27,369 bases of DNA from JANNAT01 sp031422555 (GTDB lineage: Bacteria > Pseudomonadota > Alphaproteobacteria > Rhodobacterales > Rhodobacteraceae): the NCBI GenBank assembly GCA_031422555.1, contig JANPLZ010000064.1, positions 1-27,369 of the forward strand. Reading direction: 5' to 3'. Position numbers and translations under genes: made by a program. The number at the start of each line of letters is the position of its first letter. Positions within the stretch are counted from its first letter, which is position 1. Positions 21,633 to 27,369 of this stretch are shown here, piece after piece. The notes below the pieces were generated by a model. It was not told where the DNA came from. It ran no database searches and worked only from the letters and a program-made list of their open reading frames with translations.

Positions 21633-22271
21633 ATGACCACACCTGCCGCTGATTTCAGTTTTGAACGTGCCGCCATCAACCGCGGCCAATCCCCTGTCGC
21701 AGGCGTGGATGAGGTTGGGCGTGGCCCCTTGGCAGGGCCGGTGACGGCAGCGGCAGTGATCCTGAACCCCGATGATATCCCCCCCGGGCTGGCGGATAGC
21801 AAAGCGTTGACCGCCGCCCGCCGTGAATCGCTTTACGATCTGATCATGGCGCGCGCGCGAACCTGCGTTGCCCATGCCAGCGTCGCCGAGATTGACGCCC
21901 TGAACATCTTGCGCGCCAGCCATCTGGCGATGGAACGTGCGGTGGCTGGCCTGCCCGGTGCGCCCGAACATTTGCTGATTGACGGCAATCTGATTCCAGC
22001 CGGGTTGCAAGGCCGCGCCACCGCTATCGTCAAGGGAGATGCGCTTTGCCTGTCAATCGCCGCCGCCTCTATCATCGCTAAAGTCACCCGCGACCGGATC
22101 ATGGTGGATTTGGCGCAACAATACCCCGGCTACGGCTGGGAGCGGAATGCAGGATATCCGACAAAACTGCATCAGTTGGCGCTGCTAAATTTGGGGGTCA
22201 CCCCTTGGCATAGGCGTTCGTTCAAGCCCGTACACAATATGTTGTATCAAGATAAATCTGTAACCCCTTGA
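21633..22271 (+). CDS. rnhB: Ribonuclease HII
   Basis: A 212-residue enzyme that cuts RNA in RNA/DNA hybrids and removes misincorporated ribonucleotides. Catalytic acidic residues are Asp26 and Glu27 (GVDEVGRGPLAGP), Asp117 (LLIDGNLIP) and Asp136 (VKGDALCLSIAAASIIAKVT). The C-terminal NAGYPTKLHQLAL and HRRSF segments are also typical. Longer in-frame extensions upstream would cross the terminator and are rejected; ATG 21633 gives the normal length. The gene is followed after 85 bp by ccrM, and its stop codon overlaps the first of three GANTC sites in the ccrM leader. Confidence 0.95.
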   Translation: MTTPAADFSFERAAINRGQSPVAGVDEVGRGPLAGPVTAAAVILNPDDIPPGLADSKALTAARRESLYDLIMARARTCVAHASVAEIDALNILRASHLAMERAVAGLPGAPEHLLIDGNLIPAGLQGRATAIVKGDALCLSIAAASIIAKVTRDRIMVDLAQQYPGYGWERNAGYPTKLHQLALLNLGVTPWHRRSFKPVHNMLYQDKSVTP

Positions 22272-22313
22272 TTCAATAAAGAATTTGACGGCGAATCGTC
22301 TTTGACTCATTCT
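22270..22313 (+). promoter_or_regulatory. Candidate ccrM promoter with three GANTC methylation sites
   Basis: GATTC at 22270-22274, GAATC at 22293-22297 and GACTC at 22304-22308 are all GANTC, the target of the CcrM enzyme encoded just downstream. A TTGACG hexamer at 22285-22290 is a good -35; with a 17-bp spacer the -10 would be CATTCT at 22308-22313. Two of the methylation sites then lie in the spacer, the second touching the -10. In Caulobacter, GANTC sites in the ccrM leader affect its expression by methylation state, so autoregulation is plausible. The hexamer assignment is inference. Confidence 0.6.
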
Positions 22314-22356
22314 ACTCCCTAACAAACGGCGCAAAGTCGTGGGGCAGAGGCATAGA

Positions 22357-23484
22357 ATGACGATGAAAGTAAAACCGGTTTCGGAGGCAATTTTGCCGCT
22401 GAACCAAATCCTTGCGGGTGATTGCATCGAACAGATGAACGCCCTGCCCGCAGGCAGCATTGATCTGATATTCGCCGACCCGCCTTACAATCTACAGCTG
22501 AAAGGCGATCTGCACCGCCCTGACAATTCCAAAGTTGACGCAGTCGACGATCATTGGGATCAGTTTTCCAGCTTTGCCGCGTATGATAAATTTTCCCGCG
22601 ATTGGTTGGCTGCGGCCAAACGGTTGTTAAAACCCAATGGCGCGATCTGGGTGATTGGCAGCTATCACAACATTTTCCGGGTCGGATCGGTTTTGCAAGA
22701 CCAAGGTTATTGGTTGCTGAACGACGTGATCTGGCGCAAATCGAACCCGATGCCAAACTTTCGCGGCAAACGCCTGACCAACGCGCATGAAACCCTAATC
22801 TGGGCCAGCCGCGATGAAGACAGCAAATACACCTTCAACTACGAAGCCCTGAAAGAGTTGAATGACGGCGTGCAGATGCGGTCTGATTGGGTATTGCCGA
22901 TTTGCACCGGGCATGAACGCCTGAAGGATGAGCACGGCGACAAGGCCCACCCGACGCAAAAGCCAGAGTCGCTGCTGCATCGTCTTTTGATTGCCACCAC
23001 CAATCCCGGCGATGTTGTGCTGGATCCGTTCTTCGGCACCGGCACAACCGGGGCTGTCGCCAAAATGCTGGGCCGCGATTTCATCGGCATTGAACGCGAA
23101 GAGGCGTATCGCAAAGCCGCCCAAGCCCGTATCGAACGCGTGCGCCGCTTTGATGCTTCGGCCTTGGAAACCACGGGGTCAAAACGGTCTGAACCCCGCG
23201 TTCCGTTTGGCCAGGTGGTAGAACGCGGCATGCTGCGCCCGGGGGAAGAGTTGTTTTCTATTGGCAATCGGTACAGCGCCAAAGTGCGCGCCGATGGCAC
23301 GCTGATCGGCGCCGATGTCAAAGGGTCGATCCATCAGGTCGGCGCCCACATGGAAGGCGCGCCCAGTTGCAATGGCTGGACCTACTGGCACTTCAAACGC
23401 GATGGCAAGATGATCCCGATTGACATCCTGCGCCAACAAATCCGCGCCGAGATGGACGCCGATCAAGCCGGCCGGCCGCATTGA
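22357..23484 (+). CDS. ccrM: CcrM-type adenine-N6 DNA methyltransferase (GANTC)
   Basis: A 375-residue beta-class orphan methyltransferase that methylates adenine in GANTC and marks replication state in alphaproteobacteria. The catalytic motif DPPYNLQL is at 41-48 and the SAM-binding FFGTGTTG is at 225-232. The AHPTQKPESLL segment (197-207) and the C-terminal CcrM extension (RPGEELFSIGNRYSAKV and the NGWTYWHF block) are typical of CcrM rather than HinfI-type enzymes with a restriction partner. No restriction gene is near. ATG 22357 is preferred over GTG 22339 because AGAGG lies six bases upstream. A strong terminator follows at 23549. Confidence 0.96.
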   Translation: MTMKVKPVSEAILPLNQILAGDCIEQMNALPAGSIDLIFADPPYNLQLKGDLHRPDNSKVDAVDDHWDQFSSFAAYDKFSRDWLAAAKRLLKPNGAIWVIGSYHNIFRVGSVLQDQGYWLLNDVIWRKSNPMPNFRGKRLTNAHETLIWASRDEDSKYTFNYEALKELNDGVQMRSDWVLPICTGHERLKDEHGDKAHPTQKPESLLHRLLIATTNPGDVVLDPFFGTGTTGAVAKMLGRDFIGIEREEAYRKAAQARIERVRRFDASALETTGSKRSEPRVPFGQVVERGMLRPGEELFSIGNRYSAKVRADGTLIGADVKGSIHQVGAHMEGAPSCNGWTYWHFKRDGKMIPIDILRQQIRAEMDADQAGRPH

Positions 23485-23548
23485 GGCAGGCCTGACACCC
23501 ACCCGAATTTCAGTTTACGCCGTGCCATGGTCCGCCTGTGGCACCCCT

Positions 23549-23585
23549 GCCCCGCCGTGTTCGCATGGCGGGGCTTTTTTATTTT
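23549..23585 (+). terminator. Strong rho-independent terminator after ccrM
   Basis: GCCCCGCC at 23549-23556 pairs perfectly with GGCGGGGC at 23567-23574 around a 10-base loop, followed by TTTTTTATTTT. The T-run reaches almost to the end of the convergent alkB gene (stop at 23590). Confidence 0.92.
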
Positions 23586-23589
23586 GGCG

Positions 23590-24741
23590 TCAGCCGTGCG
23601 CCGCGCCCGGCCACGGGTTTTGTGCCTTATTATACGGCTGCCAATCGGTCACATCGGGGTAATACGTCTGCCGCCACGCCTTTACCCTTGGGTTCATCAC
23701 CCGCTTGAACAACGGCGGCACCATCGCGGCCATGGTCATCACCGGATAACCGTAAGGCAATTGCGGCGCATCCGCCTCGGAATGGGTCTGCAACAATGGA
23801 AAGCGGCGGTCGGGTTTGTAGTGGTGATCGGAATGGCGCTGCAGGTTGATCAACAGCCAGTTTGATGCGCGGTGCGACGCGTTCCACGAATGGCGCGGCA
23901 ACACATGTTCATACTTGCCGCCTCCCAGATGGCGACGGGTCAGCCCATAATGTTCAATGTAGTTCACCAATTCCAACTGCCAGATCGCCACCACCGCCTG
24001 AAACAGGAACAGCCCAAGCCCCGCCCATCCGCCCAAAACCAGCGCCAATATCAAAAAGCCCGCCTGCAATCCGACATAACGCCAGAACGGATTCGATTTG
24101 TGAACTGCAGACAGGTTGCGCCGCGCTAGCATTGCCACTTCTGCTTTCCACGCTGATCGCGGACATTGCACCAGAACCCGCGGCAAAAACCGATGAAAGC
24201 CTTCGTTATACCGTGCCGTCACCGGATCGCGCGGGGTACCGACGTGCAAATGATGCACCCGCAGATGTTCTGACCGGAAATGCGAATACAGCACCGATGC
24301 CAACAGCAAATCTGCCATCCACCGCTCGATCGCTGGCTTTTGGTGCATCAATTCGTGGCTGTAATTGATCCCGATGGTGCCTGACACAATCCCCATGCCA
24401 AAAAACAGCATGAACTTTTCAAATGTGCCCAAATGTGCGGCCTGCGGCACATACCACAGCATCCAGACCAGCAGGGCAAATTGCACCGGAAACCAGATCA
24501 GGGTTATCAACCGAAACCAGTAAAGACCCGCATCTGGCGTCAAGGGATCAAAATTCGCCTTATCAAGCCCCGTCAACGCATCGAGCAGCGTAAACAACCC
24601 CCACGAACACAGCGGCATCAACACCACCGCCCAGCCCCCAACCAAAGCCCCCAAAACGGCAATCGGAACAAGGGCTAAAGACAGCCAAAACGGCAATACA
24701 TTGGGCAGGCTGGCCGATTTTGGCGTCATCACAGTGGTCAT
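23590..24741 (-). CDS. alkB: Alkane 1-monooxygenase (AlkB family)
   Basis: A 383-residue integral-membrane non-haem di-iron hydroxylase that oxidises the terminal carbon of n-alkanes. Iron-binding histidine boxes are HELMH (129-133), EHLRVHH (158-164) and LQRHSDHH (300-307). The AlkB-diagnostic NYIEHYGLTRR sequence is at 260-270, which separates it from fatty-acid desaturases and xylene monooxygenase. Several hydrophobic TM segments lie between. ATG 24741 is preferred (GAGG upstream) over TTG 24768. No rubredoxin, rubredoxin reductase or alcohol dehydrogenase gene is present in the window, and the protein has no fused rubredoxin domain. It follows mutY on the same strand after 46 bp. Substrate chain length cannot be read from the sequence here. 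Confidence 0.93.
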   Translation of the reverse strand: MTTVMTPKSASLPNVLPFWLSLALVPIAVLGALVGGWAVVLMPLCSWGLFTLLDALTGLDKANFDPLTPDAGLYWFRLITLIWFPVQFALLVWMLWYVPQAAHLGTFEKFMLFFGMGIVSGTIGINYSHELMHQKPAIERWMADLLLASVLYSHFRSEHLRVHHLHVGTPRDPVTARYNEGFHRFLPRVLVQCPRSAWKAEVAMLARRNLSAVHKSNPFWRYVGLQAGFLILALVLGGWAGLGLFLFQAVVAIWQLELVNYIEHYGLTRRHLGGGKYEHVLPRHSWNASHRASNWLLINLQRHSDHHYKPDRRFPLLQTHSEADAPQLPYGYPVMTMAAMVPPLFKRVMNPRVKAWRQTYYPDVTDWQPYNKAQNPWPGAAHG

Positions 24742-24787
24742 GCGAACCTCATGTCTTTGATCCAACATAGCGCATCTGAAAAATCCA

Positions 24788-25834
24788 TCAACGCGGCCAT
24801 TTTACCGCCAACGTAAGGTCATAGGCTTTGCGCATAACCGTCGGCAGATCACTGGGGCGAAAATCCGAAGCGGGCAGGTATTCGCCGCGCACCGGGTTGC
24901 CGCAACTTTGCGCCGCAAACACCTGCAATACCAATTGAAAATGGGTGAAGGTGTGGCGCACTTCGCCTAAAATCTGCCAATCCGCGGCCACTGGCGCATC
25001 GCCGCCCGCGCCATCCCAGCCATCACCGGGAAATCCCAACATGCCGCCCAGCAATCCACGATCCGGGCGGCGCTCCACCAACCACGCAGCATCGGGGCCT
25101 TTTGCCAGCCACAAGATACCGTTGCGCACTGGCTTGGCAGCTTTGGGCAGCTTGCGCGGCAGATCCGCTTGCACCCCCTTTGCATAGGCCACGCACATCG
25201 ACCGCAGCGGGCACAGCGCGCAAGCCGGATTGCGCGGGGTGCAAATTGTCGCCCCCAAGTCCATAACGGCTTGGGCATAGTCCCCGGGCCGCGCCTTTGG
25301 CGTCAACCGCGCGGCCAGTGTTGTCAGGTCGGGCTTGGCTGTTGGCAGCGGCACTTGCACGCCAAACAGCCGCGCCATCACCCGCTCGACATTGCCATCA
25401 ACCACCACGGCGGGCACATCAAAGGCGATCGAGGCAATCGCCGCTGCGGTGTAGGGGCCGATTCCCGGCAAGGCCAACAGCCCCGGCAGATCGCGGGGAA
25501 ACTGGCCGCCGTGACGCTGCACCACCGCCCGCGCACAGGCCAAAAGGTTACGCGCCCGGGCATAATACCCCAGCCCCGCCCATTGCCCCATCACATCTGC
25601 GTCCGCTGCTGCCGCAAGGTCTGCCACGGTTGGCCAAAGTGCCACAAACCGCAAGAAATACGCCTTGACCGCGGCCACCGTGGTTTGTTGCAGCATCACC
25701 TCAGACAGCCAGACCCGGTAGGGATCGGGCGACACATCTTTGGCCCGATCCATCGGTGAAACCCGCCACGGCATCACTCGCGCATGGGCATCATACCATG
25801 CCAACAACATCGGGGCGGCCTGATCGTCACGCAA
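24788..25834 (-). CDS. mutY: A/G-specific adenine DNA glycosylase (MutY)
   Basis: A 348-residue repair enzyme that removes adenine mispaired with 8-oxoguanine. Visible are MPWR (21-24), catalytic Glu45 (SEVMLQQT), the helix-hairpin-helix LPGIGPYTAAAI (122-133) and catalytic Asp146 (VVVDGNVERVMAR). The [4Fe-4S] cysteines are 198, 205, 208 and 214, in the standard C-x6-C-x2-C-x5-C spacing. The C-terminal NUDIX-like domain recognises 8-oxoG (FTHFQLVLQVFA). The start is taken as TTG 25834 because AAGGA lies seven bases upstream; ATG 25810 is the alternative and would remove eight residues. It is divergent from the DUF721 gene across 95 bp, and alkB lies directly downstream. Confidence 0.95.
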   Translation of the reverse strand: MRDDQAAPMLLAWYDAHARVMPWRVSPMDRAKDVSPDPYRVWLSEVMLQQTTVAAVKAYFLRFVALWPTVADLAAAADADVMGQWAGLGYYARARNLLACARAVVQRHGGQFPRDLPGLLALPGIGPYTAAAIASIAFDVPAVVVDGNVERVMARLFGVQVPLPTAKPDLTTLAARLTPKARPGDYAQAVMDLGATICTPRNPACALCPLRSMCVAYAKGVQADLPRKLPKAAKPVRNGILWLAKGPDAAWLVERRPDRGLLGGMLGFPGDGWDGAGGDAPVAADWQILGEVRHTFTHFQLVLQVFAAQSCGNPVRGEYLPASDFRPSDLPTVMRKAYDLTLAVKWPR

Positions 25835-25929
25835 TGTTTATTCCTTTTGATCCTGCTGCCCACTGGCGGCACAAGGCCTTTGCCGGATAGACTGCACTTG
25901 ATCATAGCGTTTATCGGCAGCAGAACCAG

Positions 25930-26466
25930 ATGGCCCGAACCCCCAGCCCCATGCCTAACCCGGCCCGCCGCACGCGGGGGTTTGAACCGGCCTTCGGGTT
26001 GTTGAAAGATCAGGTGCGCCGGGCGGGCGAATCGCGCGGCTTTGCTATCGCCCGACTGTTGACCCATTGGACCGACATTGCCGGTGAAGACATGGCCCGC
26101 GTCACCCGCCCGGTAAAAGTGGGCTATGGACGCGAAGGCATGGGGGCGTCGCTGACGCTGCTGACCACCGGATCAAACGCTCCGATGGTTGAGATGCAAA
26201 AAGAAAAGCTGCGCGACCGGGTGAATGCCGTTTACGGTTACGCCGCGATTTCGCGGATTTTGCTGACGCAAACTTCGGCCACCGGTTTTTCCGAAGGTCA
26301 GGCCGAATTCTTGGCCACAGCCAAACCGCAACCTGCCACCGCCGATCCTGCCATGGTGGCCGAAGCCGCCCGCACCGCCGCGCCCATTCACGACGAAGGC
26401 CTGCGCAGCGCGCTTGAAGCCTTGGCGCAAAACATCTTAACGCGTCGAAAATCCAAGGATACCTGA
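25930..26466 (+). CDS. DUF721 (DciA-like) domain-containing protein
   Basis: A 178-residue protein. The core (RGFAIARLLTHWTDIAGEDM, then ARVTRPVKVGYGREG and ISRILLTQTS) is the DUF721 domain, whose best-known members, the DciA proteins, help load the replicative helicase DnaB. The alphaproteobacterial short form here has an extra C-terminal alanine-rich tail and is not proven to load helicase. No TM segments or catalytic motifs are present. ATG 25930 gives the typical basic N-terminus (PARRTRGFEPAFGLL). It sits between mutY (divergent) and a DsbA-type gene that starts three bases after its stop, so the two are probably co-transcribed. Confidence 0.85.
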   Translation: MARTPSPMPNPARRTRGFEPAFGLLKDQVRRAGESRGFAIARLLTHWTDIAGEDMARVTRPVKVGYGREGMGASLTLLTTGSNAPMVEMQKEKLRDRVNAVYGYAAISRILLTQTSATGFSEGQAEFLATAKPQPATADPAMVAEAARTAAPIHDEGLRSALEALAQNILTRRKSKDT

Positions 26467-26469
26467 ACC

Positions 26470-27150
26470 ATGATGAAGAAAATCACTTTTGCTGCCGCAG
26501 CTTTGGTCGTCGCAGGCGGGCTTGGCCTTTGGGCCGTTGGCGGCCCCTTGTCTGACATGTCATTGCTGACCCCCAACGCCGCCCAAGCGCAGGAAGCCAC
26601 CGCAGCCCCGGCCACAACCGCAATCGAGATCGAGGATTTTGGCATCGGCCCGCTGGATGCCAAGGTCAAGCTGATCGAATATGCGTCCTTCACCTGCCCG
26701 CATTGCGCGAATTTCCACGCCGATGTGTTTCCCAAGTTGAAGGCCGACTATATCGACACCGGAAAACTGCGGTTTGAATATCGTGAGGTCTATTTTGATC
26801 GCTATGGCCTGTGGGCCGCGATGATGGCGCGGTGCGGTGGCGAGATGCGGTATTTCGGCATCACCGATATCCTGTTTACCACCCAGCAAGACTGGGCCGG
26901 CACCGATGATCCGGCAACCGTGGTGGCAAATCTGAAAACCATTGGCCGCACTGCCGGGCTGGATGATGCAGCCCTTGAGGTTTGCATGAATGATGCCGCC
27001 ACCGCCGACGCGCTGGTCAAGCATTTTGAGACCAATTTTAAGGCCGACGGGATCGAAGGCACGCCATCGTTCATGATCAACGGCGTCAAATATTCCAACG
27101 TTAAATATGACGAGCTGAAAACCATCCTTGACGCCGAACTGGCAAAGTAA
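26470..27150 (+). CDS. DsbA-family thiol:disulfide oxidoreductase
   Basis: A 226-residue exported thioredoxin-fold protein. The N-terminus has a hydrophobic export segment (residues about 5-24), with a likely cleavage site after NAAQA (40). The active site CPHC is at 76-79 in YASFTCPHCANFH, and the cis-proline is Pro199 in GTPSFMING. It should act as a periplasmic disulfide oxidase. Two further Cys (in MARCGG and EVCMND) lie in the inserted helical domain, as in related alphaproteobacterial DsbA-type proteins. AAGGA before the ATGATG start serves as ribosome site. Only three bases separate it from DUF721 upstream and from the CoA-transferase gene downstream. Confidence 0.92.
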   Translation: MMKKITFAAAALVVAGGLGLWAVGGPLSDMSLLTPNAAQAQEATAAPATTAIEIEDFGIGPLDAKVKLIEYASFTCPHCANFHADVFPKLKADYIDTGKLRFEYREVYFDRYGLWAAMMARCGGEMRYFGITDILFTTQQDWAGTDDPATVVANLKTIGRTAGLDDAALEVCMNDAATADALVKHFETNFKADGIEGTPSFMINGVKYSNVKYDELKTILDAELAK

Positions 27151-27153
27151 GCG

Positions 27154-27369
27154 ATGCCTGCCCCGCTGGCTGGTATCAAGGTTATCGAATTGGCACGGAT
27201 TTTGGCTGGCCCTTGGGCCGGCCAAACACTGGCCGATCTTGGTGCGGATGTGATCAAGGTCGAAGCCCCCGAAGGCGATGATACTCGCCGCTGGGGGCCG
27301 CCGTTCATCGAACGCGACGGCGAAAAAACCGCCGCCTATTTCTATGCCGCCAATCGTGGCAAACAGTCT
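27154..27369 (+). CDS. CaiB/BaiF family CoA-transferase, N-terminal fragment
   Basis: The first 72 codons of a gene that continues past the window. The N-terminus (PLAGIKVIELARILAGPWAG, then LADLGADVIKVEAP) and the ANRGKQS stretch at the edge are the characteristic start of class III CoA-transferases (CaiB/BaiF), which move CoA between acyl groups; alpha-methylacyl-CoA racemases share this fold. The catalytic Asp lies beyond the window, so the reaction cannot be chosen. It starts three bases after dsbA, so it is probably in the same transcript. Confidence 0.88.
   Translation, partial: MPAPLAGIKVIELARILAGPWAGQTLADLGADVIKVEAPEGDDTRRWGPPFIERDGEKTAAYFYAANRGKQS

Overview
The window looks like a chromosomal segment of a marine-type alphaproteobacterium of the Rhodobacteraceae (Roseobacter group). 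The evidence is a moderately GC-rich sequence, a CcrM-type GANTC methyltransferase beside rnhB, a pmbA/phosphatase and DUF4170-waaA-lpxK lipid A neighbourhood, small family-restricted proteins (DUF2125, DUF4170), and a mutY-DUF721-dsbA block. No rRNA, tRNA, CRISPR array, insertion sequence or prophage is visible. No gene-free stretch exceeds 300 bp; the longest is about 262 bp, at 17036-17297.

Region 1 (1-6792, + strand): the tail of a GAF-domain protein, a LysR regulator, then a putrescine-type module. The module has a YdcS-like binding protein, a YdcT-like ATPase, two YdcU/YdcV-like permeases and a PatD-like gamma-aminobutyraldehyde dehydrogenase. It matches the E. coli ydcSTUV-patD layout: the transporter imports a polyamine and the dehydrogenase oxidises the aldehyde made from it. 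Two hairpins sit between the binding-protein gene and the ATPase gene.

Region 2 (6814-10554, - strand): an SDR oxidoreductase, an MscS-family channel, a HI0933/BaiN-type flavoprotein that overlaps the channel gene, and a small RDD-like membrane protein.

Region 3 (10682-19758): an exported DUF2125 protein with a good terminator, pmbA, a CysQ-like phosphatase, and (opposite strand) a DEAD-box RNA helicase with a long KPYAPR-type repeat tail. The DUF4170-waaA-lpxK operon for lipid A/Kdo assembly follows. The WaaA-like protein lacks the usual catalytic HxxSVGE motif.

Region 4 (19805-21507): the least understood part. A two-TM membrane protein carries an OmpR-type winged-helix domain at its cytoplasmic C-terminus, and a 92-aa exported protein gene overlaps its start. 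Divergent from them is another uncharacterised exported protein.

Region 5 (21633-27369): rnhB, then ccrM with three GANTC sites packed into 39 bp just upstream, a strong terminator, and alkB (alkane monooxygenase) and mutY on the - strand. Divergent from mutY are a DUF721/DciA-like protein, a DsbA-family oxidase and the start of a CaiB/BaiF CoA-transferase. Most of the window is housekeeping. The best candidates for undescribed biology are the membrane winged-helix pair, the ccrM leader, the helicase tail and the atypical WaaA.
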